DNA of 43,403 nt from Clostridia bacterium. GTDB taxonomy: Bacteria > Bacillota > Clostridia > Oscillospirales > Acutalibacteraceae. Shown piece after piece: positions 25,513 through 35,769 of this stretch. The notes under the pieces are model-generated. The model did not search any database and was not told where the DNA came from. It saw only the letters and a program-made list of their open reading frames with translations. The DNA lies in NCBI GenBank assembly GCA_017431035.1, contig JAFRLW010000013.1, positions 1 through 43,403 on the forward strand. Direction: 5' to 3'. Made by a program: the position numbers and the translations under genes. Within the stretch, counting starts at the first letter, position 1; each line of letters begins with the position of its first letter.

Positions 25513-27351
25513 TTGAAAAACTTAAAAAATGTGCTTTTGTATATTATGATACCGATAGTGCTTATAATTGCATTTGTCACGGTATCACAATTGTCCAAAA
25601 ACACTAACCAAACAAAGTACTACGAGATTGTTGAGGAAATAAAAAATAACGAAATCTCGGAGTTCCAGCTAAATCTTTATAGCGGTGATCTCACCTATAA
25701 AAAACGTGCTGACGGCAAAACCTATCACTATACCGTTGCTAATGCAAGTATTTTCTATGAAGATGTAGGAGAGTCACTTGCAAAAATCAACGAAGAAAAC
25801 AAAGGTACCGATAATGTTGTTAAATACGATTATAAATCGGGCGGTCAAGCATCGTGGCTGATGAATATGTTGCCGACGGTTATCCTTGTTGTCCTTATGG
25901 CTGTGTTCTGGATAGTTATAATGCGCCGTATGGGCGGAGGACTTGGCGGAGATAAAACGCTCAGTTTCGGCAAAGCGAAGGTTAAAAAGCAAAATGACGG
26001 AAGAAAAACAACCTTTTCAGACGTAGCCGGTGCCGATGAAGAAAAAGAGGAAATGGCAGAAATAGTCGATTTCCTTAAAAACCCGAAAAAGTTTAATGAC
26101 CTTGGCGCCAGAATACCAAAAGGCGTTTTGCTTGTAGGTCCTCCCGGAACGGGTAAAACATTACTCGCAAGGGCGGTTGCAGGCGAAGCAGGCGTTCCGT
26201 TCTTCTCTATTTCAGGTTCTGATTTTGTTGAGATGTTTGTCGGCGTAGGTGCTTCCCGTGTACGTGACCTTTTCGGTGAAGCGAAGAAAAACGCTCCTGC
26301 TATAGTGTTTATAGATGAGATTGATGCCGTTGGTCGTCAGCGTGGCGCCGGACTTGGCGGCGGTCACGATGAAAGAGAACAAACTCTTAACCAGTTGCTT
26401 GTTGAAATGGACGGTTTTGGCGTTAATGAGGGTGTTATTGTTATGGCGGCTACAAACCGCCCTGATATACTCGATAGAGCGCTTCTTCGCCCGGGACGTT
26501 TTGACCGTCAAATAACCGTTAATTACCCTGATGTTAAAGGCAGGGAAGAGATACTGAAAGTACACTCACGCGGCAAACCGTTAGGACCAGACGTTGACCT
26601 TAAAACTATTGCAAAATCAACTGCCGGATTTACCGGCGCCGACCTTGAAAATCTTCTTAATGAAGCGGCTTTACTTGCCGTTCGTCACGGAAAAAAGGCT
26701 ATCACTCAAGAGGAGATAGAAGAGGCGAGTATCAAAGTTGTTATGGGCACTGAAAAACGTTCTCACGTTGTCAGCGATAAAGATAAGATGATTACATCTT
26801 ATCACGAGGCAGGTCACGCTATTGTATCCTACTTCCTGCCGACACAAGACCCCGTTCATCAAATATCTATTATTCAGCGTGGTATGGCGGCAGGTTACAC
26901 AATGTACCTTCCCGAAAAAGATAACGGTCACACCACAAGAAATAAGATTTTAGAGAATATTTGCTCTTTGCTTGGCGGACGTGCCGCAGAACAACTGACG
27001 CAGGACGATATTTGCACCGGTGCATCTAATGATATTGAACGTGCAACAGAACTTGCTCGAAAGATGATTACGAAGTTTGGTATGAGTGAAAGATTGGGAC
27101 TTGTAACCTATGGAAACGATAATAATGAAGTCTTCCTCGGTCGTGATTTCTCATCAACACCTAACTATTCCGAGAAAACATCCGCCGCTATCGATGAAGA
27201 GATAGAATCGGTAGTTATGAGCCAGTATAATAAAGCACTCGACATTCTCAAAAATCATATGGATAAACTCCACGCCGTTTCAAAGGTGCTCTTTGAAAAT
27301 GAAAAGATTTCGGGCGATGAGTTCCGTGCGATAATGAATGCCGAAAATTAA
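25513..27351 (+). CDS. ftsH: ATP-dependent zinc metalloprotease FtsH
   Basis: This membrane-bound AAA+ protease degrades misfolded membrane proteins and regulators. It is 612 residues long, with two membrane helices at about 7-25 and 115-135 flanking a small extracellular domain. Walker A is GPPGTGKT (209-216), followed by Walker [11 protein letters not shown] and the second region of homology [20 protein letters not shown]. The zinc site is HEAGH (431-435), with the third ligand likely in ASNDIERAT. The TTG start sits 8 bases after AAAGGAGC. It is the last gene of the rnj unit and ends in a terminator. Confidence 0.98.
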   Translation: MKNLKNVLLYIMIPIVLIIAFVTVSQLSKNTNQTKYYEIVEEIKNNEISEFQLNLYSGDLTYKKRADGKTYHYTVANASIFYEDVGESLAKINEENKGTDNVVKYDYKSGGQASWLMNMLPTVILVVLMAVFWIVIMRRMGGGLGGDKTLSFGKAKVKKQNDGRKTTFSDVAGADEEKEEMAEIVDFLKNPKKFNDLGARIPKGVLLVGPPGTGKTLLARAVAGEAGVPFFSISGSDFVEMFVGVGASRVRDLFGEAKKNAPAIVFIDEIDAVGRQRGAGLGGGHDEREQTLNQLLVEMDGFGVNEGVIVMAATNRPDILDRALLRPGRFDRQITVNYPDVKGREEILKVHSRGKPLGPDVDLKTIAKSTAGFTGADLENLLNEAALLAVRHGKKAITQEEIEEASIKVVMGTEKRSHVVSDKDKMITSYHEAGHAIVSYFLPTQDPVHQISIIQRGMAAGYTMYLPEKDNGHTTRNKILENICSLLGGRAAEQLTQDDICTGASNDIERATELARKMITKFGMSERLGLVTYGNDNNEVFLGRDFSSTPNYSEKTSAAIDEEIESVVMSQYNKALDILKNHMDKLHAVSKVLFENEKISGDEFRAIMNAEN

Positions 27352-27352
27352 G

Positions 27353-27380
27353 AAAAAAGCATCCAAACGGATGCTTTTTT
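27353..27380. terminator. Bidirectional terminator between ftsH and the ChrA pair
   Basis: The perfect 12-bp stem AAAAAAGCATCC/GGATGCTTTTTT has a 4-base loop. A- and T-runs suit both strands. Confidence 0.92.
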
Positions 27381-27383
27381 GTT

Positions 27384-27956
27384 TTATATACCGTATATCA
27401 CAATACCTAAAAATGCCGACGTTATAATGAGAATAATAGGTGACGGCTTTTTCCTTTTAATTTTTTTCAATACAAAAGATAATAAAGTAATAATTGCAAA
27501 AATTATAATCGCTTTATAATCAATATTTAACTTCTCTTTAATGCTTGTAAACCCGAGAAGAGTTCTAAACCCAAGCGTTATTCCGGCTGAGATAATTAGC
27601 GCCACCACCGAAGGTCTGACACCTTTTAGAAACGCCTCTACACCTCGTTTTTTTAAGAAATTGCCTATGATAGCGGCGATTATTAAGATAATTATAAAAG
27701 AGGGCAAAACAACGCCGAGTGTTGCAAGTATACTGCCTAAAAGTCCCGCTTGCGACGAGCCGACAAAGGTTGCCATATTTATCGCAACAGGACCCGGTGT
27801 TGACTCGCTGACGGCTAAAAAGTCTAAAAATCTTTCGTCAGTCAGCCAGCCGTTTTTTATGACGGTATCTCTTACTATCGGAATCATAGCATATCCGCCG
27901 CCAAAGGTGAAAAGACCTATTTTGAAAAACTCATAAAAAAGTTTAATATATATCAT
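27384..27956 (-). CDS. ChrA-type transporter, half-size subunit 2
   Basis: This single CHR domain (190 residues, about six hydrophobic segments) has the motifs GLFTFGGGYAMIPIV and SESTPGPVAINMATFVG. Full-length ChrA proteins have two CHR domains with opposite topology; Firmicutes often encode them as two short genes. The ATG overlaps the stop of the upstream partner (ATGA), indicating coupled translation. The family exports chromate in some Proteobacteria, but the natural substrate of these Clostridial pairs is not known. Confidence 0.9.
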   Translation of the reverse strand: MIYIKLFYEFFKIGLFTFGGGYAMIPIVRDTVIKNGWLTDERFLDFLAVSESTPGPVAINMATFVGSSQAGLLGSILATLGVVLPSFIIILIIAAIIGNFLKKRGVEAFLKGVRPSVVALIISAGITLGFRTLLGFTSIKEKLNIDYKAIIIFAIITLLSFVLKKIKRKKPSPIILIITSAFLGIVIYGI

Positions 27957-28546
27957 TTCTCGTTACCGCCTTTCTTAAAGGCAAGGCTTAAAAAATATGC
28001 GATAACGCCTAAAATGCCGCAAATAAGTATTATAAAAATGCTTGAGAAACTAATCGAAAATACTGTGAGCATAACCATAGCAACTATAACGGCAAAAGTG
28101 ATTATAAGATTAAAAGCGTTTTTATCAAGCGATTTGTACATTTTAATTCCTGCCGATATAATGAGGTAAATAACGCAGGCTTTTATACCGTTAAAAGCAT
28201 ATTTCACGTATTCAAAAGATAAAAACTTATCAAAAAATATAGAGATGATATAGATAATAGTCAGCGAGGGAAGAACAACGGCAAGGGTGGATAATATGCT
28301 GCCCAAAACGCCTCCGACTTTGTATCCTATATAGGTTGCACTGTTTATTGCAACAGGGCCGGGGGTTGACTCGGCTATCGCTATCATATCAAGAAAATCG
28401 TTTTTTTCTATCCATTTTTTCTTTTCAACAAACTCGTTTTCAAGCAGCGCTATCATAGCATAACCGCCGCCAAAGGTAAAAGCGCCTATCTTAAAAAAAG
28501 ATAAAAAGAGTTTCAAAAGAAGTTGTGTTTTTGCTTTTTTACTCAA
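27953..28546 (-). CDS. ChrA-type transporter, half-size subunit 1
   Basis: This single CHR domain of 197 residues carries the motifs GAFTFGGGYAMIALLE and AESTPGPVAINSATYIG. It is clearly homologous to the downstream subunit, with which it overlaps by four bases; together they would form one transporter. It starts with TTG 28546 behind AGGTGGAG on the minus strand. The N-terminus is short and basic (SKKAKTQ), as expected for a cytoplasmic start. Confidence 0.9.
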   Translation of the reverse strand: MSKKAKTQLLLKLFLSFFKIGAFTFGGGYAMIALLENEFVEKKKWIEKNDFLDMIAIAESTPGPVAINSATYIGYKVGGVLGSILSTLAVVLPSLTIIYIISIFFDKFLSFEYVKYAFNGIKACVIYLIISAGIKMYKSLDKNAFNLIITFAVIVAMVMLTVFSISFSSIFIILICGILGVIAYFLSLAFKKGGNEK

Positions 28547-28577
28547 AAAATCTCCACCTAAATAAATCTTTTAACCT

Positions 28578-28606
28578 ATAGTATCAAATGTTCCTAAAAA
28601 AATCAA
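28578..28606 (-). promoter_or_regulatory. Promoter of the ChrA pair
   Basis: On the minus strand TTGATT (28606-28601) and TACTAT (28583-28578) have a 17-base spacer. Confidence 0.6.
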
Positions 28607-28645
28607 GGGAAAGGCTTAAATACCGATTAAACAAAGCGATAAACC

Positions 28646-28674
28646 TTGACATAACGCACTATATTTGTTAAAAT
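28646..28674 (+). promoter_or_regulatory. Promoter of the yicC-remA-gmk-rpoZ run
   Basis: TTGACA (28646-28651) and TAAAAT (28669-28674) have a 17-base spacer. It is divergent from the ChrA promoter. Confidence 0.85.
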
Positions 28675-28713
28675 ATATTGAATAATTATATAATAATATA
28701 TTTTATATAGGGG

Positions 28714-29601
28714 TTGATTTTTACGGTTTACAGTATGACCGGTTTCGGCAAAGGAGTAGCGGTAGAAAACGGCGTGACTATCACCGTTGAAATAAAAACG
28801 GTTAATCACAAGTTTTTTGAATACCAAAGCAGAATGCCGAGATCTTTTCAGTTTTTGGATGAAAAATTAAAATCATTTCTTGCGACAAGTATTTCAAGGG
28901 GCAAAACAGAGGTTAGCGTATTTGTTGAAGATACTTCCGACGGCTCGGTTCAAATTGACGTAAACAAAGCGTATGCCGAAGCGTATATCAAAGCCTTGAA
29001 ACAGGTTGCTAAAGAATACAAACTAAAAGACGATATAAAGGCCTCATCGCTTATAGGAAACGGCGATATCTTTATCGGCAAGAAAAGAGATATACCGGAA
29101 GATACTGCCCTTAGTCTGACACTTGCCGCTGCAAAAGAAGCGGTGCAAAATCTTCTTTCAATGAGAGAGGCTGAGGGAGAAAGATTAAAAGACGACGTTC
29201 TAAGCCGGACCGATTATATTTTGTCTTTAGTTCAAAAAATAGAGGAACGCTCTCCCTTGACTGTTAAAGAATACGAGCAAAGACTAAAAGAAAAGGTACA
29301 AGAACTTTTAGGGGATAAAACGGTTGATGAACAACGTCTTATAACCGAGGTTGCCATTTTTGCCGATAAGGTTGCCGTTGCTGAGGAAACCGTAAGACTA
29401 AGAAGTCACATAAAAGCGGTTTCAGAACTTATGGAAACCGAAACACCTAAGGGAAGAAAACTTGATTTTCTTATTCAAGAGATGAATAGAGAAACAAATA
29501 CGATAGGCTCTAAAGCGCAGGATATTGAAATTGCACATACGGTAGTTGATATAAAAAGCGAGATAGAGAAAATCAGAGAACAAATTCAAAACATAGAGTA
29601 A
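28714..29601 (+). CDS. yicC: YicC/YloC-family endoribonuclease
   Basis: The family is a conserved bacterial endoribonuclease involved in RNA decay. About 290 residues match the usual length. The N-terminal signature is SMTGFGKG, then [12 protein letters not shown]. The C-terminal DUF1732 part has [19 protein letters not shown], which is diagnostic. The start is uncertain. TTG 28714 directly touches the AGGGG site (28709-28713). ATG 28735 is far from it and would remove the usual MI-x-S before MTGFG. Family alignment points to ACG 28723. The gene is first in the chromosomal yicC-remA-gmk-rpoZ order. Confidence 0.93.
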   Translation: MIFTVYSMTGFGKGVAVENGVTITVEIKTVNHKFFEYQSRMPRSFQFLDEKLKSFLATSISRGKTEVSVFVEDTSDGSVQIDVNKAYAEAYIKALKQVAKEYKLKDDIKASSLIGNGDIFIGKKRDIPEDTALSLTLAAAKEAVQNLLSMREAEGERLKDDVLSRTDYILSLVQKIEERSPLTVKEYEQRLKEKVQELLGDKTVDEQRLITEVAIFADKVAVAEETVRLRSHIKAVSELMETETPKGRKLDFLIQEMNRETNTIGSKAQDIEIAHTVVDIKSEIEKIREQIQNIE

Positions 29602-29611
29602 GGGGAGTACT

Positions 29612-29887
29612 ATGAAACTTGTTAATATCGGATTCGGAAATCTTGTATCATCAAACAGGATGATAGCCATAGTAAGTCCCGATTCGGCACCGATAAAGAG
29701 AATAATAAGTGACGCAAAGGATAAGGGTACGCTGATAGACGCCACCCACGGAAGAAGAACACGTGCGGTAATTATTACCGATAGCGACCATATAATTTTG
29801 ACCTATCTACAGGCGGAAACGGTTGCTGCCAGAATTGATAATGAAGCCGTTACTTATGATGAGGAGGGTGAAGATGAGCAAAGGTAA
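29612..29887 (+). CDS. remA: RemA (DUF370) DNA-binding regulator
   Basis: This 91-residue protein is homologous to B. subtilis RemA, a DNA-binding activator of biofilm-matrix and osmoprotection genes. The family hallmarks are [43 protein letters not shown] and LQAETVAAR. The C-terminal tail (DEEGEDEQR) is acidic. It overlaps gmk by 14 bases. The ATG follows GGGGAG. Its place between yicC and gmk is the usual one. Confidence 0.96.
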   Translation: MKLVNIGFGNLVSSNRMIAIVSPDSAPIKRIISDAKDKGTLIDATHGRRTRAVIITDSDHIILTYLQAETVAARIDNEAVTYDEEGEDEQR

Positions 29888-30434
29888 ATTGTTTATTCTT
29901 TCAGGTCCCTCAGGATCGGGTAAAGATACCGTTATGCAAAAAGTCTTTGAAAAACTGCCCGAACTTAAGTTTTCTATTTCTTCAATAACGAGACCTATGA
30001 GAAAAGGAGAAGTCGAGGGGGAGAAATACCACTTTGTTTCTAAAGAAGAGTTCAAAGAAATGTTAAATAAAGACCTTCTTCTTGAATATAACGAGTTTGC
30101 CGGTAATTTTTACGGTACACCGATAATCCCCGTTAAAGAGTGCATAAACAACGGCGACGATATGCTTATTGAAGTTGATGTAAACGGCGCTTTTAATATC
30201 AGGAATAAAATTAAAGAAACAGTCAGTATATTTTTGATGCCGCCTTCAATGGAAATACTTGAAAAAAGGCTTCGGAACAGAGCTACCGACTCTGAAGTGG
30301 CAATTCAAAACAGGCTCATAATAGCCAAAAGCGAAATGGACAGAGCAAACGAGTTTGATTATACGGTTATAAATGACGAAGTGGATAATGCCGCCAGCAA
30401 AATCGTTACGATTATTAAAAATACTAAAAACTAA
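29874..30434 (+). CDS. gmk: Guanylate kinase
   Basis: Converts GMP and ATP to GDP and ADP; essential for nucleotide supply. It is 186 residues long. The P-loop is GPSGSGKDT, with Asp in place of the more usual Gly. The GMP-binding region has [20 protein letters not shown] and [13 protein letters not shown], and the end [22 protein letters not shown] is typical. The frame extends upstream into remA, but GAGGAGGGTG directs initiation to ATG 29874. Confidence 0.97.
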   Translation: MSKGKLFILSGPSGSGKDTVMQKVFEKLPELKFSISSITRPMRKGEVEGEKYHFVSKEEFKEMLNKDLLLEYNEFAGNFYGTPIIPVKECINNGDDMLIEVDVNGAFNIRNKIKETVSIFLMPPSMEILEKRLRNRATDSEVAIQNRLIIAKSEMDRANEFDYTVINDEVDNAASKIVTIIKNTKN

Positions 30435-30452
30435 TACCCGGAGGTATAAATT

Positions 30453-30644
30453 ATGTTAAATCCAGCAATCGGAAAACTTATTGAAAAACACAATGACAGA
30501 TACAGCCTTGTACTTGAGGTTGCAAAACGTGCTCGTGAAATTGCTAAAGAGGCAGAAGAGCGTGAAGAAATCCTTGTTGAAAAACCCGTTAGTATCGCAA
30601 TAAATATGCTTGCTAACGAAGAGGAACTTGATACAAAGGAATAA
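30453..30644 (+). CDS. rpoZ: RNA polymerase omega subunit
   Basis: This 63-residue protein assists assembly of the beta' subunit. It shows the short omega pattern NDRYSLVLEVAKRAREIA followed by KPVSIAINML. It is in the canonical position after gmk, behind CCGGAGG. In B. subtilis coaBC follows; here priA follows directly. Confidence 0.95.
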   Translation: MLNPAIGKLIEKHNDRYSLVLEVAKRAREIAKEAEEREEILVEKPVSIAINMLANEEELDTKE

Positions 30645-30679
30645 TTCCTTAATTAAATCGCTGAAAGGTGGTGTGTTTT

Positions 30680-33097
30680 ATGGCGCTTACCGTATTGGTT
30701 GCCGTAGAGGGAACGACGGGCGGGTTTGATAAACTTTTTTCATACGCTTTGCCGTCCGCTCTTTCTGACAAGGCTCTTGTCGGTAAAAGAGTTACGGTTC
30801 CTTTCGGACGTGGCAATAAAACACGCCAGGGTATGATTTTTGAAATCAAGGAAGCAGAGAGTATTGACGGATTAAAAGAGGTAATAGATATAAACGACGA
30901 GCAAAGTGTTTTGTCAGACGAAATGATAAAACTATGCGTTTATATAAAGCAAAACTTTTTTTGCACCTATTTTGATGCCGTAAACACAATACTTCCTCTC
31001 GGAGTAAAGTACAAGTTAAAAGACTATTATAGTGTTAATCCTGATTATAACGGTGAACTATCTGAGAGCGAGCGACCGCTTTTTGATTTTCTTAAATCAT
31101 CGGGCGAAACAAAACGGGAAAACCTTGAAAAAACCTTTAGTGACTTTGATAGGGTCTCGCTTTCTCTTATTGATAAAAACGCAATTATTCATACTTTAGT
31201 TCCAACGAGGAATATAAAAGACAAAACCAATAAGAGCGTACGTATTCTAAAAGAAAGTTTACCCGAAAACCAAAAGTTTACCGCAAGACAAAAAGAAGTT
31301 TTTGAGGCGTTGTATTCAATAGGTGAGTGTTCTCTAAAAGAGTTGCAGTATTTTACCGGCGCTACAAGTTCGGTTGTTGATGCCCTTTGCAACAAAGGCG
31401 TAGCAGAATACTTTTACAAAAAAGAGTTTCGTATGCCAAGGGGAATAAACAAATCGGGCAAAATGAGTGATATACTTTTAACCGATGAGCAACAAGAAGC
31501 CTATAACGGACTTAGCCTTGACGTATCGGCAAAAAAGGCGATAACCTCTTTGCTGTACGGCGTTACCGGAAGCGGAAAGACGCAGATATTCTTAAAACTT
31601 GTCGATAGCGTTATAAAAGAGGATAAAGGTGTAATAATCACCGTACCTGAAATAGCCCTTACACCTCAAATGATAAATATTTTCTCTAATAGATACGGAA
31701 GTCTTGTTGCCGTTTTTCATAGCGGTCTTTCTTTTGGACAACGTATGGATGAGTATAATAGAGTTAAAGAGGGTTTTGCAAAAATCGCAATAGGTACGAG
31801 AAGCGCCATATTTGCTCCGTTTAAGGAAATAGGACTAATAGTTATTGATGAGGAGCAGGAACATACGTATAAATCCGAGAAAACTCCCCGTTATAATACA
31901 AAAGATATAGCCCGTTTTCGCTCGGCTTATCATAAATGCCTTTTACTTCTTTCAAGCGCAACCCCTAAAATTGAAACTTTCAGCAAAGCAAAGAGCGGAA
32001 TATATAAACTTTACACCCTTAAAAACCGCTATGGAAACGCTATTTTACCAAAGGTAAAAGTTGTTGATATGAAAACGGAATTGCTTGACGGCAACAGCGG
32101 TGAAATCAGTAGGGAACTGGCAACTCAAATTGAGAAAAGACTAAATGAAAACAAGCAGGCGATTATTCTGCTTAATCGGCGTGGACATAATACCTACGTT
32201 TCCTGCAGAGATTGCGGTCACGTTTTTGAGTGTCCCGAGTGCAGTATAAGCCTGACCTATCATAAGGCGAACAACCGACTTATGTGCCACTACTGCGGTG
32301 CCTCTTTTCCGGTTCCGAAAAAATGCCCCGAATGTGAGGGCGAGAATATTCGCTTTTCGGGTATCGGCACTCAACATTTAGAAGAGCAACTAAAAGCCCT
32401 CTTTCCCACATCACGTGTTTTGCGTATGGATGCCGACAGTACAATGACAAGAGATTCATATAGTACAAAACTTGAAGCATTTGCCCGGCACGAATATGAT
32501 ATATTGCTCGGCACGCAAATGGTGGCTAAAGGACTTGATTTCCCCTTTGTTACACTCGTAGGTGTAATCGGCGCCGACAAAGCGCAAAACAGTGACGATT
32601 ACAGAGCCTTTGAAAGAACCTTTTCACTCATAACACAGGTTATAGGCAGGGCAGGGCGTTCAGATGATAAGGGCGTTGCCGTTATTCAAACAAACGACCC
32701 CGATAATCATATTATAGAACTTGCCAAAGCGCAGGACTATGAGGCGTTTTATAACGAAGAGATAAATAACAGAAAAATAATGATATATCCGCCTTTTTGC
32801 GATATTTGTATGATTTATGCGCAGTCGGTGGACGCTGCTCTTTCAAAAGAATGTACTTATAATATATCAAAAAGAATAAAAGAACTTGTAAACGGTGATT
32901 TTTCTGATATTAAAATTATTGTTTTAGGTCCGTCACCCGCTTCAATTCCGAAAATAGGCGGAAAGTACAGATACAGAATGATAATAAAATGCAAAGCCAC
33001 AAAACGTTTCAAAGAAATGATAAAACTTGCAACTGACACTAAACTCAAAAAAGACGTTAGTTTCGGTATTGATATAAACCCCGAAACTATAATTTAG
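30680..33097 (+). CDS. priA: Primosomal protein N' (PriA helicase)
   Basis: PriA recognises stalled forks and reloads the replisome. The protein is about 805 residues. The N-terminal 3'-end-binding domain (to about 110) has SYALP and VPFGRGNKTRQGMIF. The helicase core has GVTGSGKTQIFLK, IVIDEEQEHTYKSEKTPRY (DEEQ-H type) and GTQMVAKGLDFPFVTLVG. Eight cysteines form the two zinc sites in CRDCGHVFECPECSISL and CHYCGASFPVPKKCPECEG. An upstream in-frame GTG (30668) overlaps the ribosome binding site AAAGGTGG, so ATG 30680 is chosen. Confidence 0.97.
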   Translation: MALTVLVAVEGTTGGFDKLFSYALPSALSDKALVGKRVTVPFGRGNKTRQGMIFEIKEAESIDGLKEVIDINDEQSVLSDEMIKLCVYIKQNFFCTYFDAVNTILPLGVKYKLKDYYSVNPDYNGELSESERPLFDFLKSSGETKRENLEKTFSDFDRVSLSLIDKNAIIHTLVPTRNIKDKTNKSVRILKESLPENQKFTARQKEVFEALYSIGECSLKELQYFTGATSSVVDALCNKGVAEYFYKKEFRMPRGINKSGKMSDILLTDEQQEAYNGLSLDVSAKKAITSLLYGVTGSGKTQIFLKLVDSVIKEDKGVIITVPEIALTPQMINIFSNRYGSLVAVFHSGLSFGQRMDEYNRVKEGFAKIAIGTRSAIFAPFKEIGLIVIDEEQEHTYKSEKTPRYNTKDIARFRSAYHKCLLLLSSATPKIETFSKAKSGIYKLYTLKNRYGNAILPKVKVVDMKTELLDGNSGEISRELATQIEKRLNENKQAIILLNRRGHNTYVSCRDCGHVFECPECSISLTYHKANNRLMCHYCGASFPVPKKCPECEGENIRFSGIGTQHLEEQLKALFPTSRVLRMDADSTMTRDSYSTKLEAFARHEYDILLGTQMVAKGLDFPFVTLVGVIGADKAQNSDDYRAFERTFSLITQVIGRAGRSDDKGVAVIQTNDPDNHIIELAKAQDYEAFYNEEINNRKIMIYPPFCDICMIYAQSVDAALSKECTYNISKRIKELVNGDFSDIKIIVLGPSPASIPKIGGKYRYRMIIKCKATKRFKEMIKLATDTKLKKDVSFGIDINPETII

Positions 33098-33106
33098 GTG
33101 ATTAAA

Positions 33107-33556
33107 ATGGCAAAAAGAAATATTGTAAAACTCGGTGACGACGTTCTGCGTAAAGTTTGCCGCACTCAACTTGATTTCGGCGAAAAACTACATCAAACGC
33201 TTGATGATATGGCGGAAACTATGTACGAGGCGGAGGGCGTAGGTCTTGCCGCACCGCAAATAGGTATACTGCGCAGATATTGCATAATCGATGTGGGCGA
33301 CGGTCTTATAGAACTTATAAATCCCGTTATCGACGAAACAAAAGGCGAGCAAGAGGGTGACGAAGGTTGCCTATCGCTTCCGGGAAGATATGAGTGTGTT
33401 AAAAGACCTATGTATGTAAAGGTTCACGCGCAGGATAGATATGGCAACTATATAACCGTTGAGGGCGAGGGGCTTAAAGCCCGTGCTCTTTGTCACGAAA
33501 TAGACCACTTAAACGGTGTGCTTTTTATAGACAAATCGGAAAAGGTTTTAGGTTAA
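33107..33556 (+). CDS. def: Peptide deformylase
   Basis: Removes the N-formyl group from new proteins. It is 149 residues with the three family motifs: GVGLAAPQIG, EGCLSLPG and HEIDHLNGVLF. The Cys of motif 2 and the two His of motif 3 bind the metal. In-frame GTG 33098 is part of the ribosome binding site AGGTG, so ATG 33107 is used. It is followed by fmt, which adds the formyl group on the initiator tRNA. Confidence 0.97.
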   Translation: MAKRNIVKLGDDVLRKVCRTQLDFGEKLHQTLDDMAETMYEAEGVGLAAPQIGILRRYCIIDVGDGLIELINPVIDETKGEQEGDEGCLSLPGRYECVKRPMYVKVHAQDRYGNYITVEGEGLKARALCHEIDHLNGVLFIDKSEKVLG

Positions 33557-33566
33557 GGAGATTTTT

Positions 33567-34493
33567 ATGCGTATAGTTTTTATGGGCACACCTGATTATG
33601 CCGAAAAAACTTTGAAAGCATTATACGGCGCCGGTCACGAGATAATTGCCGTTTTTGCACAACCTGATAAACCGGTTGGCAGAAAACAAATTATCACAAT
33701 GCCGCCTGTAAAGGTTTTTGCTGTCGGTCATAATATACCGGTCTTCCAGCCTAATACTTTAAGAGACGAAAATGTTATAAAGCAAATAAAAGAATTAAAC
33801 CCCGATTTAATAGCCGTAGTGGCGTATGGCAAAATCTTGCCAAAAGAAATACTTTCTATCCCAAAACTCGGATGTGTAAACGGTCACGGCTCACTTTTGC
33901 CGTTGCTTCGTGGTGCCTCGCCTATACAGTGGGCTATAGTTTCAGGCTTTCGGGAAACCGGCGTTACCACAATGTTTATGGACGAGGGTATGGATACGGG
34001 AGATATTCTTCTGACAAAGAAAACTCCTATAGAAGATGATGAAACCGCCGAACAGTTATTTGAACGTATGGGCGATATAACTGCATCACTTATGGTGGAA
34101 ACCGTTGAAAAACTTGAAAAAGGTGAGATTACACCCGTAAAACAGGATAATACTAGGGCCACCTATGCGCCGATAATAAAAAAAGAAATGGCGCTTATTG
34201 ATTTTAACGAGCCAGGCAAAGCGGTTTATAACAAAATACGTGGGTTTTATTCCTGGCCCTGCGCCTATTTTATGCTAAACGGAAAAAGGGTTAAGGTTAT
34301 TTCGGCAAAACCATACGGCAAAACCGATTTGACACCAGGCAAAGTAGTAAAAGGTGATAACAGACTTGTTATTTCCTGCGGCGATAATAACGCCATTGAG
34401 ATGACAACGGTTCAAATGGAGGGTAAAAAGGCTATGAAAGCCGCCGATATGCTAAACGGAAACCCTCTGCCTTACGGTCAAACGGTGAACTGA
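33567..34493 (+). CDS. fmt: Methionyl-tRNA formyltransferase
   Basis: Formylates Met-tRNA-fMet with 10-formyltetrahydrofolate. It is 308 residues. RIVFMGTPDYAEKTL opens the folate domain. GHGSLLPLLRGASPIQW is the active-site loop (usually HASLLP-x-x-RGAAPIQ), with the catalytic Asn and His kept, and GMDTGDIL supplies the Asp. The C-terminal tRNA-binding domain includes IRGFYSWPCAY. It follows def by ten bases in a normal def-fmt pair. Confidence 0.96.
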   Translation: MRIVFMGTPDYAEKTLKALYGAGHEIIAVFAQPDKPVGRKQIITMPPVKVFAVGHNIPVFQPNTLRDENVIKQIKELNPDLIAVVAYGKILPKEILSIPKLGCVNGHGSLLPLLRGASPIQWAIVSGFRETGVTTMFMDEGMDTGDILLTKKTPIEDDETAEQLFERMGDITASLMVETVEKLEKGEITPVKQDNTRATYAPIIKKEMALIDFNEPGKAVYNKIRGFYSWPCAYFMLNGKRVKVISAKPYGKTDLTPGKVVKGDNRLVISCGDNNAIEMTTVQMEGKKAMKAADMLNGNPLPYGQTVN

Positions 34494-34494
34494 T

Positions 34495-35769
34495 ATGAGC
34501 GATATAAGGAGATTTGCACTATCAGTACTTGACCAAATCGAAAAAGACAATGCATATTCGAATATCGTTCTTGATAATCTTTTTAATAAAGAAAAGTTCG
34601 GTAATATTGACGCAAGGTTTATAAGGGCGTTAGTGTTTGGCGTTATAGAGAGAAAAATCACTTTAGATTATATACTTAACGGTTTTATAAAAAGCGGTGT
34701 TGATAAACAACCTGTTACCGTTATAAATAATTTGCGTATGGCGCTTTATCAAATTATGTTTATGGATAAAGTCCCGTCCCACGCCGCAGTAAACGAGGCG
34801 GTAAGACTTATAAAAAACTCAAAGTATAAAAGACTTGCCCCTTTTACAAATGCGGTACTTCGTAATGTTTTAAGAAATGATATCTCCCTGCCGAAAGGTG
34901 ACGATATAAACTCCCTTTCCGTTCGTTATTCGTGCGAAAAGGAAGTAATAAACGTATTGATAGACAGTATCGGTTTTAAGGAAACAGTTTCGTTTCTTGA
35001 AAACTCCCTTAAAACTCCGCCACTCTTCCTAAAGGTTAACACCCTTAAAACCGATAGCGATAATATGATTATCAGATTAAAAGAAGAGAATATTATCGCC
35101 GATAAATGCGGGCTTAATGATGCCCTTGTTATAAAAAGCGGGTCAGATATAATAGGCAGTAAGGCTTTTTGTGACGGACTGTTTCATATAGAAGATATTG
35201 CTTGTCAAACAGCGCTTTCATATTTGGCACCTAAAAGCAATGAGCGTGTACTTGATACTTGCGCCGCCCCGGGCGGAAAAACCTTTTCTATGGCGGAAAT
35301 TATGGCGAATAAAGGCGAGATAGTTGCCTGCGATATATATTCGTCACGTTTATCGCTTATAACAAGCGGCGCCAAAAGGCTTGGTATAGACATTATAAAA
35401 GTAAAGGAAAACAACTCGGAAGAGTTTTCCTCTATGGGACTTTTTGATGCGATCCTTTGTGACGTGCCTTGTTCGGGAATAGGTGTTATAAGAAGAAAAC
35501 CCGAAATTAAATACAAAAAACTTGACGATATAAAAACTTTGATACAAACGCAAAAGAATATTCTTGACAATGCCGATAGGTATCTTAAACCAGCAGGTAG
35601 ACTTATGTATTCCACCTGCACGCTGAACTGTCAAGAAAATGAAGATGTTATTAAACACTTTTTAGATAATCACAAAAATTATAAACTTGTAAGCGAACGC
35701 ACATTTTTGCCGCAAAAAGATAATTCGGACGGTTTTTATTGTGCGGTGCTTCATAAAGCGGGTGAATAG
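34495..35769 (+). CDS. rsmB: 16S rRNA m5C967 methyltransferase
   Basis: This 424-residue SAM-dependent methyltransferase has an N-terminal NusB-like RNA-binding domain (residues about 1-140; SHAAVNEAVRLIK). The catalytic domain has the SAM motif DTCAAPGGKTF, the catalytic-Cys motif CDVPCSGIGVIRRKPE and YSTCTLNCQENE, which holds the second Cys. It starts one base after the fmt stop and overlaps rlmN by 8 bases. Confidence 0.96.
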   Translation: MSDIRRFALSVLDQIEKDNAYSNIVLDNLFNKEKFGNIDARFIRALVFGVIERKITLDYILNGFIKSGVDKQPVTVINNLRMALYQIMFMDKVPSHAAVNEAVRLIKNSKYKRLAPFTNAVLRNVLRNDISLPKGDDINSLSVRYSCEKEVINVLIDSIGFKETVSFLENSLKTPPLFLKVNTLKTDSDNMIIRLKEENIIADKCGLNDALVIKSGSDIIGSKAFCDGLFHIEDIACQTALSYLAPKSNERVLDTCAAPGGKTFSMAEIMANKGEIVACDIYSSRLSLITSGAKRLGIDIIKVKENNSEEFSSMGLFDAILCDVPCSGIGVIRRKPEIKYKKLDDIKTLIQTQKNILDNADRYLKPAGRLMYSTCTLNCQENEDVIKHFLDNHKNYKLVSERTFLPQKDNSDGFYCAVLHKAGE

